Shown here: piece after piece, positions 21,624-34,115 of the stretch
How positions within the stretch are numbered: position 1 is the stretch's first letter
Layout: each line of letters starts with the position of its first letter
Assembly: GCA_015680685.1 (NCBI GenBank)
Contig: MNCI01025042.1
Location: 878,281-942,280 of the forward strand
Reading direction: 5' to 3'
DNA: 64,000 bases
Source: Gnetum montanum
Lineage: Eukaryota; Streptophyta; Gnetopsida; Gnetales; Gnetaceae
Notes under the pieces: model-generated
Seen by the model: the letters and a program-made list of their open reading frames with translations, nothing else
Database searches by the model: none
What the model was told of the DNA's origin: nothing
Position numbers and translations under genes: made by a program

Positions 21624-23640
21624 ATGTCTCTCTCGCAAGACTATGATAACACAACAAATAGTAAGGTAATTCATTGGAGAACCAACAAATTATATGATGA
21701 TGAAGATGAAGTTTGGAGTACTCAATCTAATGCAGGGGTCTCCTATGTACATAAACAAAGACAACATCATTCCAATTCAAAATTTCATAACCTACCTAGT
21801 GACAATGAACCCCTACTAGCCACTAAGAGCCTAATGCATATACAAGAGGCTATTCGAATATCCTATAGGCATCGCAAGGAAAGCCATCTACTCAAGTTTG
21901 ATTTAGATTTGCAACATCATTTACAAGCCTTCCATGATTCCTGTGTATGGAAATATATTGATAATGGGTGGAAAAAACCTTAAGCTCTTTCCTACGACAC
22001 TCGTTGGCTAAGAAAAAGTATGGTATAGGTCCATAAGACCAAAATCAATTTGATTTTGGCCGAGAATGGTAGAACTCTTCACTAAAAGGTATCAAACTTA
22101 TGCAAGAGCATCAGCCTTGAGGAGGAAAATCCAAAAGTGGAAAAGAGAGCAACATGAACCCTTGGACATGGCCTTATAAAGATACTATTCATTGTTAAAT
22201 AATTTCCCAAGCCATGGGTTCTTCAAGGAAAGGCTAATATATCACATCATAGATGGGCTCCGTAATGAAACAAGGGAAACCCTAGGGATGTATGCCCAAG
22301 GTCAACTCTACGAGCTATGAACCCACCAATTCCAAGAGCTTATTAAGTAGGTAGAAAAAGAAGAAGGAGAAATGGCTAAATGGGAGAATGTTGAAAGCTC
22401 TCAATAGGATCAAAATCTCAAATTAACAAAGGTCCATGATCATGAAGAGGAGAAATCAACTCACCTCAAGAAGGTGGAATCATCTTTGTCATTACTACAA
22501 TCACTAGATGAAATTGAGGCAAATATTAATAAGATGATGGAATAGATGCATGAAAAATGTGGAGAATATGCCAACACTATTAGAGATAGAACCATGATGA
22601 ACCAAGAAGTAGGAAAGAACACCCTTAGATAATCAAAAAGAAGGGTTGAAGAGAATAAGGATAAGAACTCAACTACTAATCATACATATCAATGTAATGT
22701 TTACCTGTATGACCACCCCAAAGGTCAATGCCCAATATTTTCACATTTACATGAGAATTGGGAAAGAAGGTTACATCCAGATTTCGTACAAAAATACCAT
22801 GTTCAATCATAGTGGCAAAAATTCTAGTCATGGGGGAGGCCACCCTCAAATTGGTCACACCCTTCATACCATCCAAACCCAAGTGCTTATCAGGTTTAGC
22901 ATTCTGTTTCCCCAACTGGGTCAACATCCTCTATCTCACAATGTCATTATCATTCTTCTAAATACTATCAACCCATGTACTATCCCACAAGATCACCACC
23001 TCATGTTCCTTGCACTTCTCCTCACCCACAATATTCTCACACTTCACCTCCTTCTACATTGCCACCGGTTATGCCAGAATGTTTTGCACCACAACACCAA
23101 CCCATGAACATTACTTGTGCTACTATGGTTAATAGCAATGGAGGCCCTCCACAACATTGAAAGCAACCTTTCTTTAGGCATGACTAAAGGAAAAGATAGC
23201 ATGGTTTTGAAACCACTGCATCCTCCAACCCAGCACAAGTCCAGCGCTGTGATGCATCTGCTTCCTCAAACACAATGTCCCTTGTTACCTTCTCAGGGCC
23301 ACCAATGAATACTCCAACTACCATGTGGAATAATGAATATAACTAGATAGGGAGACATATTGATCCTTGCATACCAACTCATGGTCATGGGTGTTGTAGT
23401 GGGTCAACTCCTTATCACACGACTACATCTTATAATCTACCCTGCTATGTCAACTTTAATAAAGTGTGTGCACCCCAATTTGGGTATATTCCAGCCACCA
23501 CATCAAAAGACACCCAGTGGTTTGGATATGACTAGACTCCAATATTTCCAACATCCATGGATCCGCAATTTCCATTTATTAATTCTAGCCATGCCCAAAA
23601 GTTTAGTTATGGGGGATATCCTCCATTCTAACAAGCCGAA
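21624..23640 (+). pseudogene. gag: Element C gag (broken)
   Basis: The first 119 codons from ATG 21,624 are open. A retrotransposon-gag core follows (LDLQHHLQAFHDSCVWKYIDNGWKK), then helical segments with frameshifts and stops. Near 22,690-22,735 is a knuckle-like C-x6-H-P-K-x2-C-P motif (residues CNVYLYDHPKGQCP), where the usual second cysteine is tyrosine. The rest (22,900-23,640) is rich in proline, histidine and glutamine. The gag of F at 39.8-41.5 kb is a relative with the same altered knuckle. In retroviral-type elements gag forms the particle and binds RNA. Confidence 0.75.
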
Positions 23641-25537
23641 TTAATAAATGTTTTTCCTTTTCTTCAATTTTACAATTTTTTTATTTTTTGTTTTTTATTG
23701 TTTCCAAATTTTTCATCTTTCAAGTTATTGTTTTATCTTTTTATGGGTAATCTCATCTATGAATAATGTACTCATGTGACTCATTGGTTGAGGTGTTGTT
23801 TTATGCTATCAAGTCTTGGGTAACTAATTATTTGGATAATGAGCTCACCACATCCACCCTACCATTCTATTAATAAGAGGTTCTACTCTAGGTATGATGA
23901 TATTCTTGTCATCATGAAAACTTAAACGTAATTTTCTGCTCATTATGCCCAAAGCGAAAAATGATGCACCAGGAGGGAATGGTTAGGGTGTGACATCAAG
24001 GGAACTTGTGGATTCTCTTTGGTGACATCTGTAAGGTACTATCATGCAGCCTGGTTGTACTAAGATCCTTGTAGATCTGACAAAAAGTGGGAGCAAGAGT
24101 AATAAAGGCACTCAATGCTATTCTAGGGATTTCACTGGAAAGGCATGCATCCATGCTTGAAGGTTGGTGGCTTCTCTGGTTCATTGTTGAAAAGAACATA
24201 GTGCCAAGGTAGCTTGAAAAAGAAAAAGATGAAAACAATGAAAAACATAGAGAAAGATCAAGAAAAAAAATGTGTGTGCCACAGAGAATTTCCAAATCAC
24301 TCCTCCCTTGGACAAAACACCAAGTGATCATATGCCTTGCTGTCATGATGCTCTTCTGGTTGTCCATCAATGGATGAAACAATGCAATGCCACTGATTAG
24401 AGGAATGGGCTTGGTCTTGATTTTGGAGTGACAGGCTAATGACATATTAATCATGTCCTACACTCAAGATTCATTGTGCCTTGGGTCAGTTAACTCATGT
24501 CCCAATCTCTACAATCCCTTCTACAGTTCACCTCATCTCGTTGTTCATGTATTTGTGACTTGTGTCTTGTGTAGCATTGAACTCATACCTCATCATGGTG
24601 GCATCTACATGTGTGTGTTTTGTGGAATTGGTGTGGATTACATTTAACCCTTCTAGTACCTATGAACATTTTAAGGTGTGGTTATGCAAGGGCATTATAG
24701 GTTGGAACTTGCTTTTGGGAGGACCCACTTGTGTGAATTTTGTAATTTTCACTTTTTGCACATCACCACATAATTTTATACCCTCCAAGCATTGCATTGC
24801 TATAATAATCTTTCCCTCTATCATTATTCTAAATTCCAACATTCCTATGCACCATAACATGTCCTTTTTCCTCATTCTATTCATTAATTTCATCACTAGA
24901 TTCTACTTCATTATACTTTTTGTGCCTTCTGGTCTCTTCAATGTTATCCTCGACCTTTTGAATTAACCTCAAATCCTTTATTTTTGGCCTTGGAAATTCA
25001 AAAATTCATCAATCTTACCAAGTACCCTGTTTTCAATGGACCTCCCTATGCATGTCAATGTCATTTTGCACTGTTCATGTGAGGGGAGTTCAAATTTTCT
25101 TCCATGAATTTTCTAGCTGCGCACCTATCATTCAAACATCCATAACTTGCTCATTAACTCTCTCATTCCTATTTTGACTAAACCTATCTAAACCTGAAGT
25201 GTTTACCTTAGTCATGGAGGAAGGGTATGCTCCAAGTTGTGCATAAGTTTTTCAAAATTCATCGTTGCCCAAAGGATATCATAAAGGGTAAATGACCTTA
25301 AAAATGTTAAACATGTTGCCAAATTAATTTTATCTCTTCACCCATACTAGGAGAATTAATTTTTGGAGCCACCTAATCAAATTGGGCCCAATATCAAAAC
25401 TTTTAGGGAACATTTTCATAAAATTCTCTAACTCTGAATCACACTAAATAAAACATGAATTTATTAAAGACAAGAAGTAAGGTATAAATCAAATTTTGTA
25501 AGTAACCTTACTAATAGTTGGCCTTGTGTGATTGTTG
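23641..25537 (+). other. Non-coding middle of element C
   Basis: AT-rich stretch after gag, where protease and pol would be expected; none is seen. Part of it (24,470-24,770) is shared with 36,600-36,880 in fragment G (TCTACAATCCC, GGTTATGCAAGGGCATTATAG, GGACCCACTTG), so it is an old, shared part of this family rather than a later insertion. Confidence 0.55.
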
Positions 25538-28330
25538 ATGGCACCTAAAAGAGGACAATAAGGAGGACCCTCTCAAGGTGCATCCAAATGACCAAGGAGA
25601 GGCAGAGGCTAGGCATCTCTTGAGGAACATACAGAATAGGAGGCACAATCATTTAGCCTCCATCAGGAACCTCGTATTACTGTGCAATCGAGACATGCTG
25701 AAGGAGGAGACCACGAAGCACCTAAATAGGGAAAACATCTCATGTTGTCCCTAGAATACGTTCAGGAGATTTGTGAAAGTTCCATGTTAGTAGCCATAAT
25801 TATGGAACTTAACTTCAAACCTTTCACTGAGTTTGCTCCTAAAGTAGACAGGGACCAACTTAAAGGGTCCCCATTATGGCCTATTCTCTCTGAAAGTGGT
25901 GATTAATACCTAGGAGAGATGTACCAATTTTGGCACAATAAAGAAGAACGCACCACCATTGATATTGGTGGCGTTTCTGTGGATTTCTCTAATAAAGCCA
26001 TTTTGAAGGTGTTGAATCTTCCAAATATAGGGCCAAAAGTTGCTCGCTTGTCCACTCGTTCTAATGCTGAGGTGCGAAAGATATGGTTGAAAAGGGTAGA
26101 TGGCAAGGAAGACAAAGCATATGGAGAGCTGACACTTGAAGAGAGAATCTACTTCAATATTGGCACATATCACATCTTCCCCACAAAACAGTTAAACAAA
26201 ATCTCCACATATATAGCTAGAGCAAGTGCTATCTTGATGGGAAATATTAATGCCAACCTACCCCATCTATATCTTATAGAAATTTTGAGGTGGTTCAAAG
26301 AATGCAAGACAGGGAATTTCACATTGTCCTTTCTCTATCTCATCAGGAAATTATGTTAGCATGTTGAAATTCTAGGGTACACCAATGACATTCCCATAAA
26401 GGCCCAAAATGCTTCATTTTCTGAATTACTGAAGCCACCAACCCCAAGGAAAAGTGCTGGTGAGACACTGGAGCCTGAACAAGAATAGATGGTGCGGTCT
26501 ACTACACCTCAAACTGCAAGGCCTAGCCAACTTCCAAGCATAAGACCTAGTCAACAATAGGAAGTAGGGCCTAGCATAGGCCACCAAGACCAACTGCCAT
26601 CACTATTGCATGACCATCGATCATCGATGAGCCATCTTGGGGCCATCGCTGAAATGGTTAGTTGGGGAAGCTGTGATGAGACCAATCTCTTCAGGATCAT
26701 AGACGATGTCGTATGATGCACAGTCTTAATTGATCATGTATGGGATGAGGTATTGATCCAAACAGGAGGAGGGGAATCACATTGGTCACAACAAATTTCT
26801 AGGAATGCTGCATCTTTTCAGGTGCAATTGGAAACCAGTGAAGGTGTCATAGTAGTGGTCATGTAGCAATGAGATGCAGTGGAAGCTGCAGAAGTAGTCA
26901 CAGATCAGATAAAGGAATCATTCAATGTCCCTGTTGTGCCACCAGTAGATTTTACAGGAGCACATGATGCTCAAACTTTAGCTAGTCCCTCGATGACTCC
27001 TACAGAGCATGAGGATGTTCTAGATCGGTTGCTATAGACAGAACAAGAGATGACGTCCCTATTTGACATTTCTCAAGATGTCACAGCAACTTAGTCAGAC
27101 CTCATCTCCATAAAAGGAAAGTTGGTTATGGTAGAGGTTAAGGCTAAGCATGAGGAGGTAGAGTTAGAAAGAATCCAAGAAAAGCTCATCACCCTGTAAG
27201 TTGCATAGCATAGTCCATCCCAATTCGTCCCTGTAGACCAGTTAGAGTCCTTCCAGATAGAGCAACTCAACAAATTACTAGTAGTAAATAAAAGAGTGGC
27301 AGAGAAAAAAGAGAAGGCCAATTGGGATGCTTCCAAGGCACAAGCCCAAACATATGCACATGCCAAAGCACTCAAGGCCTTATAAGAGGAGAATAAACAA
27401 CTTACTGTTGAAAATCTCTAGTTGACCACCATAGAAAAATAAAGGAATGTTCTCGAAGAAAATTTTCAACAATTATGAGAACAATTAGTCAAGGTTAACT
27501 AGGATATGAATCGCTTGGCTAGAGAAAATCAAATCCTCTCAATGGAGGAGGTACATGTAATCTGTCAAAAGATGGCAATTGAAATAAGCGCATGGTAGAA
27601 TGAGGCCAAGCGACATGAGAAGATTAAGAAGCACTTTAAGGATCAAGTGGGGATGTACAAATAGGTGATAGAAAAAGAAATCCATATGGCCAAGGACCAT
27701 ATCAACACTCGTAGTACTCAAAACACTAATTGGCAAGCCATATTTGATACTTATGCCTTCGTCCACCAAGTTGAACTAAAAAGTCAAGACCTACAGATAT
27801 AAGACCTTATAGAATACATGTAGCTGGCAAACCTGCGGTATGCCAACTTGGCCATGTTAATAGCAAGATACCCAAGAACAAAATTAGAAAAGCAAGTAGC
27901 TACCACCTATACAAATTATGAAATAGAATTTGCTGAACACAAGAAAATGCTGTAGAAATTAGAAGTGGCAAGTTCTGAATTGGAGGTGGTCAAGACTAGC
28001 TACCAAGGACAAAAGAATGTCATGATAGATTTGGCTCAATAGCTCATAGATTACCAGGAATACAAGGATAAATATAGAGCCTATGAAGAGGAATGAAAAC
28101 TTTTTGTGGCTTCGTATGTCAAGGCCAACTAGATGTTTTCACAACTGCCATGTCCATGGGAGGTGTCAACTCCATCAAACATTAAATCATCAGCATAGAT
28201 GACACAAGATCCCCAAACCGAAGAGGAAAAGCTCTAGGCACTCCTTCAGAGATATCAGTTTCCAAAACCTGGAGCACAAGATAAGGGGAAGAGACCCATG
28301 GAGGAACCATTGCCACTAGGAAGCACATGA
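25538..28330 (+). pseudogene. Element C second gene: retroelement-associated coiled-coil protein
   Basis: One frame of about 930 codons from ATG 25,538, with no frameshift but about 31 stops: by hand count about 20 TAG, 6 TAA and 5 TGA. The N-terminus is basic (MAPKRGQ, RRGRG). A globular domain follows (25,800-26,360): MYQFWHNKEERTTIDIGGV, FSNKAILKVLNLPN, ELTLEERIYFNIGTYHIFP, LPHLYLIEILRWF. It resembles the uncharacterised domain often found in extra genes of plant gypsy elements. The rest (27,000-28,150) is a long heptad-rich coiled coil, ending in KGKRPMEE. It lies in the usual position of an extra gene before the 3' LTR. Its function is unknown. The stop pattern fits C-to-T decay at CAG, CAA and CGA codons. 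Confidence 0.7.
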
Positions 28331-28510
28331 GTTCTAATAAATATTGTAATTCTATGTTTGTGTCCCAATTTTGTTGTGTTCAATTCTCCACTGTGGTATG
28401 AATAAATCCCTAGTTAGTCAATACTTACATACCTATCCACTATGTAATTAATTCAACTTGTTCTCATTTTTTTTGACTTGAGGACAAGTTTTCATTCAGT
28501 CATGGGGGTA
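28331..28510 (+). promoter_or_regulatory. Element C 3' UTR and polypurine tract
   Basis: Ends with TTGAGGACAAG (28,479-28,489), a word typical of Athila-like elements shortly before the 3' LTR, then ATGGGGGTA (28,502-28,510) touching the LTR. This is the plus-strand priming site. Confidence 0.7.
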
Positions 28511-29364
28511 TGATGAATCATGATTTGCTAGGCTCTGATATCATATCCACAATATCAGGTACACGATATCATGACCTGGGTAACGATATCGAATACATGA
28601 TATCGTGATTCCTATGTAAGCCTATAAATACACATTTGGGTGCATAAGGAAGGGAAGTAAGATAATGCTAGGGTAGAGTCTTTTTTTCAGTTTCAATTCA
28701 TCTCAATTATTTCCCTAGTACATGCCTGTAGTGTGATGATTGTAATTGTACAGAACCTTTATTCGAGTGTGATGTACTTGGACATGCACATGATAGTAAT
28801 AAAGATCGAGATTACTCCATAATTGTAGCATTCACTTAGTTTTAATTATTTAATTTTTATTGTTATTTATTACTTTATTAGTTAATATTTCTTTACCATC
28901 ATTTACTATTCTTGTTATTAAATGTGGAATGAGTATGACTTAATCATGAACATCTAAGCATAACTACTTTGTAAGCCAGTAGCATATCTAGGAGTGCTCA
29001 AGTAACATGTGCTTGGTAATCCCATAAGTAGTACACAAGGTCAAAGATGCGCATGGATGATTAAGGACAAATGCTCATTGCACTTAGGCTAGCTTAGACT
29101 TCATTTCCTACTGCTTATTAGTTTAATCAAGCTTATCTTCCCTTATCCCTAGGAGTAGCACTAGTTAGGACCACATCATTCACCTCACTTTGGACTAAAC
29201 CATACATGACCAAGAAAATACTAGTTCAGGTGGGAAGATAGTGAATTATGATCAATATGTAACTATCTAGATACCACAACTAGTTTGTCTATGGAGTTTA
29301 ACTGGATCATGTGTGAATGCTTGTATTCAGACAGTTGAGTATAAGGGTACCTGACCACTCATCA
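28511..29364 (+). mobile_element. 3' LTR of element C
   Basis: 854 bp, TGATGAATC...CTCATCA. It has GATATC words at 28,535-28,605 upstream of the TATA box CTATAAATAC (28,622-28,631), as in the 5' copy. Confidence 0.9.
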
Positions 29365-29369
29365 ACAAT
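29365..29369 (+). other. Target-site duplication of element C, right
   Basis: ACAAT, identical to 20,634-20,638. Confidence 0.92.
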
Positions 29370-31240
29370 AGAGTTTGACCTATATTATATCTCCTAAGCC
29401 TCAATGAAGGATCAAGCTATAGTTTCATAACTTACCATTTTCTCAGTAGAAGACGATGCAACCATTAATCCTAAATTTTTCAATGAACATGTTAACATTG
29501 TTAGTGAGGTGCTTGAGGGCTATGAGGCACTTATGCACTTTAACAAAGCTTCAATTGCCCATGGGGCTAGTGCTATTTCTATCATAACATCACCTTTTAG
29601 TGAAATCCAATCCTTTTCCCATTGTTTTAGATTCCCATGTACCAACAATGTGGTGGAATATGAAGGATTGATGAGGGTACTAATGGTAGATCATGACCTA
29701 GGAATCAAATGCCTAATGATTAAAGGTGATTCACAACTTGTGGTTAACCAAGTTCTAAGGTTTATGCATATAAAGCCAAACACTTATAACCTTATTGTGA
29801 CTTAGGCAAGAAACTAATGCAACAAGTTATTGACATTGGTATCCAACACATACCTTGAACTAAGAACATGTTAGCTAATGTCATTGTGACCCTATCCATA
29901 AGTGTGACACTTGATGTGTTTAGTAAGTTACCCTCCTTAACCATGAACTATGCTACTTCCATCACACAAAACACCAAAGGTGACTCTATAGCCTCTATCA
30001 ACATTGCTCCTTAAAAGAAATGGTATGAGGATATCAAGTTTTACCTAATGCATGGTGAATCCCTATAAGGCCTGAATACTTCTCAAAATTATGTTGTATG
30101 TAAAAGATCAAAAAAGTATGCTTTCATAGGTGATAACACGTTATTTCAATGATCTTATCATGGAATATTATTAGTGTGCTTGGGAAAAACCAAAGCTTGC
30201 ATAGTCCTTAAGCAAGTTCATGAGGGTGTGTGTAGGGGACTTATAGGATCTAGAGCCATAGCCGTTAAGATTAGATGATTAGGCTACTACTAGCCATATA
30301 TGGAAAGCAAATAGCTATAGAAGATTTAAAATTATGACACTTATCAATAGCATAGCAAGTTAATACATGTTCCACCAACTGAGCTACATACTACTCAAAT
30401 AAATTGGTCATTTAAATGGTGGGGACTTGACATTATTAGACCTATAGCACCTAAGTCCTCCATAGGGAATATCTCTATTATCACTATAACTGAATACTTT
30501 ACAAAGTGGGTTGAAGTTGTTTTCCTAAGAAAGACAACATCTCAACAAGTTTGTAGATTCATACTTGATATCATAGTATCTCATTTTGACATTCTTATGA
30601 TCATAGTTAAAGATAATGGACCATAATTTAGTATCCAAGAAATGCAAACATTTTGTCAAGAACTAGGCATCAAGCATTCCTTTTCATCATCATGCTACCC
30701 TCAAGCCAATGGACAAGTTGAAGCCAACAACAAAGCCATCATAAAATTGCTTTAAAAGATGCTAAATAATAGCAGACACTGGTGGCATGAGTGATTTGTC
30801 CACACACTTTGGGCTTATTAAGCTACAACTAGTGTAATCCCATTTATTGATTTAAAGTTGTTTTACCTCTTGAATTATAGGTCTCATTGCTCAAAGTAAC
30901 CCTATTGGACTTCATGAATGATGAGAAAAATAAGAAGTTATGTACTGTTAACCTAGATTTGGTGGAGGATAGTGGATACAAATGCTTGATCATATTGAAT
31001 GGTACCAAGAGAGGTAGAAATAATAGCATCATCATGATTTGAACAAACAAAAGATAAGGAAGAGGACCAGGTTCTTAGGACTGTCTGTGAGCATGTAGAT
31101 AAGTTCTCAACCAATTGAGAAGGGCCTTTTCTAATCACCAAGGCCTACAACAATGGAGCATTCAAAATAGTAGACATGGATGGGAATGACTTGGCCAGTC
31201 TACTCAATCATTCCTATCTAAATTCTTACAACATCTAATG
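29370..31240 (+). pseudogene. pol: Element Y pol, second part (RNase H 2 and integrase)
   Basis: Continues the frame cut at 20,638. An archaeal-type second RNase H (29,510-29,805) has ALMHFNKASIAHGASA, CTNNVVEYEGLMR, IKGDSQLVVNQV; two RNase H domains mark the Tat lineage. Integrase follows: WYEDIKFYLMHGES (30,020), a decayed zinc-binding part (30,210-30,360), then GLDIIRPIAPKS (30,428), ITEYFTKWVE, VKDNGP (30,608) and ANGQVEANNKAI (30,708). The C-terminal tail is GAFKIVDMDGNDLASLLNHSYL near 31,155. Stops are frequent; some are TAG or TAA where B or the family has Gln. It is inactive. Confidence 0.85.
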
Positions 31241-32254
31241 TAATCTTCTTTATAGATTCAAGCCAAAAATTAACATCTATAGGCTTTATAGAAAATAACA
31301 AATGAGCCTGCACATGCTTTCTCTATCTCTATCTCTTTCTATTTTGCACCATGAATGAACTATAAGCTTTGTAAATCTAATACATATTACATAGATACCT
31401 CTTTGTTGTAATGATGATGACCTATTTTCGTTTGGTCTACTAGTTGTCCTATGTTCCGCTATGAATTGTACCTGTAATGACATGTTTTCTTTGTCTTGTT
31501 TTCTTAGTCTCTTGGAGTTGTGCTTACAGGATGAAGCTTGGGATGTCATTGCAAAGATGCAAGTCATCATAGCAACAAGTTACCATGTGATCTTGATGTT
31601 CTAGATTTGGTAAGCATGTCTTTTCATGCCAAGAATTCTTTTCTTACATCACTTCTATTACCACTTGAGCCTAGCCCCATAGCTTAATTATAGCCTTGCT
31701 CACCTTTAACAATAATGATGACCCATGTTTAGCACTCATGCATTATGACCATGTAACATTTCCTTTGTCATGCTCCACCATCAATTGCATTGAATGTAAC
31801 ATGTCTCATTCAATAGGAAAACCAAATCAAACCTAGCCTTGGTAATGAAGCCCAATGAAGGTTTCATCACATTAAAAAAAGATGGAGATGCAAATTGCCA
31901 AGAATCCAAAAGGCAAATGAAGACCAAAAGACAAACCAATGGTTTCAATAAAATAAAGGAAGGAATCTAATGGCCAAAGAAACCTTGAAGTGGGGCATTG
32001 GTTCCTTAAGAACATTATTGAATGACCTTTATCTCACAAACACAAAACATTAAGACCTTATTGATTAGGCAAAATGTCACTGTCGTAACCATAATCATGA
32101 TTGCCAACATTTGAAACTCATTGTTAATCCCATGGCCATTTTCGTATGACCAAATGTAACCTATAATATCTATCACCTTTCCATCACCCTATATTATTAT
32201 CACAAGCACTCTTTGGCATCGTTCAACACTATAGAATCAAGTGTGGAGAGGAAA
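31241..32254 (+). promoter_or_regulatory. Element Y 3' UTR and polypurine tract
   Basis: Holds the block seen in the D and A 3' regions (31,505-31,600: TTGGAGTTGTGCTTACAGG, GCAAGTCATCATAGCAACAAG), then about 650 bp without a gene. It ends in GTGTGGAGAGGAAA (32,241-32,254), the polypurine tract. Confidence 0.65.
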
Positions 32255-33533
32255 CATTGGTGATGGACGTGCAATGGTGTTTTGTATTATTTGTCAATGT
32301 CTCTTTAGTCAACCTTCTAAATATCAACAAAGAGAGGCTAATCAAACACCACCAAGAAATCTCATGTTTCAATTTATAACATTCACCATCAAACTTAAGA
32401 CTAGGATTTTAATGTAAAATGTGAAGATTGTAATCCATGAGATGCAATTTCACATGCTTTAACTTTTGGAACTAAAAAATGCCTCATAATTTGTTATAAC
32501 CTTACTTCCCAAGTGAAAAAGGTCTTGACATGTCTATATTTGAGATTGGGAATGTTAAAAATGCCTTTTGGACTACCAAAATTGGCATTTTCTTAGGTTT
32601 TATGGGGAGTATGACCATTACTACGTTGGAAACACCCATACCCAGCATTGGGGGATTTGGTTTCCACCTTTCCAATAATGGCTAACATAGTTGCCAATAA
32701 CCTTCAATGTTACTACACCAGGCTAGCTTTGAAGTGGTTGGGGTTTCCATTTTCAACAAATTTTAGCATTGTTTCAACAACTCTAGCATTGCTACCAAAA
32801 GATAAGCATTGATGTAAGAAGGCAGCATAGTTGAAAAGTTCATTTATTATTTATGATTATCAACATAGTTTTGGTGCCTTGGGGGTATAAAAACTTACCA
32901 TAAATGGAAACTACATTGGGATTGAATGCCAGTCATACTTGCACATGATTCCAATCTATCAGTAATCATGATAAAACTTTTTAGCTAAAAATCAATAGTC
33001 ATATGACCTATAAAAGCCCATCTTAAACACCTTGAATAGGTCCTTCTTCTATGAATTTCTTGGCATTAAAAAAGAGCTTTTGACAATTCTTAAGCATGAT
33101 AACCTTTGATAATCCCAAGCACTTGTCATCGTTGAGGATTATGTTAGATTTTTAGAGCAATGTAGAACTACCTAGGCACAAAGACTCTTAGCATAGTATC
33201 CCCTTTACCAAAAACATTATTCACACATGTTACAAACCTCCCATTCTCCGCCATCCCCACCCCCCTCGCCCCCCCCCTCCNATATCTTATTATTGTAATA
33301 AAGTTTATAATTCTTTTTTTGTGCAAATTATCATGATTTTATTTTGTGTTCTCATTCCAAGATCAGATCTACATTATTTTCACCATTTTTTTGCCTCTTT
33401 TTTATACTTTTCAAGTCCTTGGATGATCTACAAGATCATCCAAGGTACCTTGGATCCTTTTTCTCGGAGGTCCTTCGAATCCAAGGTTAAAATTGTTATA
33501 TGCTTGGGATTTTTAATTTTCTAGTGATCAACC
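32255..33533 (+). mobile_element. 3' LTR of element Y (D-family copy 3)
   Basis: About 1,279 bp. The first bases are CATTGGTGATGG, where copy 2 has TGTTGGTGATGG. Decayed half-sites (CTAACATAGTTG, GCAGCATAGTTG) lie at 32,690-32,880. The TATA box CCTATAAAAGC is at 33,007-33,017. The R/U5 part has the C-rich tract with an N at 33,281 and the GATCATCCAAGGTACCTTGGATCC fold-back region near 33,435-33,490. The 3' end is placed by alignment and is uncertain by a few bases. Confidence 0.7.
33241..33281. other. C-rich tract with assembly gap (single N)
   Basis: About 35 bases of nearly pure C with short interruptions, ending in N at 33,281. The - strand has several G runs of four or more and could form a G-quadruplex. 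The N suggests sequencing stalled here. Confidence 0.6.
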
Positions 33534-34115
33534 TTTTCAAGTGCAACACACACCATTTGTGAAAATTTCATTCATGGAAAGAATGGTGATCCTAAATACA
33601 TTAGCACTAGATATCCCAAGAATTGCATTAACTACTTGAGAAGAAACATTTCCAACCATGGTAGTGAAAGGTCCAACAAAAGCATTTGTAATCACAATGT
33701 TACTATAGAATACTCTTATGAGAATTTTAGGTACATAAAAATTCATGGAAATAAATTAAACCTAATTCAAAACTTGAAAGAACCCCATCAATTCCTTCTA
33801 ACAATGCTACTAGAAATAAAGATAGTATTCAAAGATAATAGAAATGGTTTGAGCTACCTTAACCTGATGTTGGGCATCAAATGGATTTGAATTGTGGAGA
33901 ATAAGTACTTGTAATGCTTGAGGAAGCTTCCTTTCTTGCTCTTCCTAGGTAGCAACCTTGAAATTACAATATTTTCTTGGGCCATGAATTTTAAAGAAAA
34001 ATTCACAACTCACTATTGTTGGAGAAGCTATAGTCTTCTACCCTTGATCGTCTATATGCATGAACATGGAAGAATGAAGAAGAAATGAAGGTTTGGGTTT
34101 ATATAATAGCATCTA
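33534..34115 (-). other. Unassigned remnant between D LTR and copia
   Basis: A - strand frame of 69 codons (33,746-33,537) has FYSNIVI and VVNAILGISS, faintly like the 'EFY-N ... IN-LLG' pattern of extra genes in plant gypsy elements. A - strand TATA-like TATATAAACCC lies near 34,100. Nothing else is recognisable, and the call is weak. Confidence 0.25.

Larger units (their letters stand above)
20639..29364 (+). mobile_element. Element C: complete Athila-like gypsy element without pol
   Basis: 8,726 bp, with LTRs of 855 and 854 bp that look roughly nine-tenths identical by eye. It has a PBS, a decayed gag, about 1.9 kb of non-coding sequence, one long second gene in the sense direction, a polypurine tract and a perfect ACAAT duplication. 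No protease, RT, RNase H or integrase is recognisable, so it probably needed pol from a relative. The LTR ends are TGATGA...TCATCA; the first base of the left LTR has changed from T to C. Age is indicated by the LTR divergence and the many stops. Confidence 0.9.

Noticed and set aside
22646-23107. A 153-codon open frame as a gene of its own.
   Set aside because: It is in a different frame from the gag knuckle and Pro/His-rich region, and its composition is that of a shadow frame.
24453-24966. Hydrophobic open frames as membrane protein genes.
   Set aside because: T-rich sequence gives Phe/Leu/Ile-rich frames by chance, and the block is a non-coding region shared with 36.6 kb.
25919-26359. 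A 146-codon open frame as a separate small gene.
   Set aside because: It is an open piece of the longer decayed gene that continues in the same frame on both sides.
25538-28330. TAG read as glutamine (alternative genetic code) in the second gene of C.
   Set aside because: The window is a plant nuclear genome with many TAA and TGA stops at Gln/Arg sites too. Methylation-driven decay explains all three.
33636-33890. An 84-codon + strand gene.
   Set aside because: No family resemblance, and the opposite strand has a slightly better, though weak, match to retroelement extra genes.
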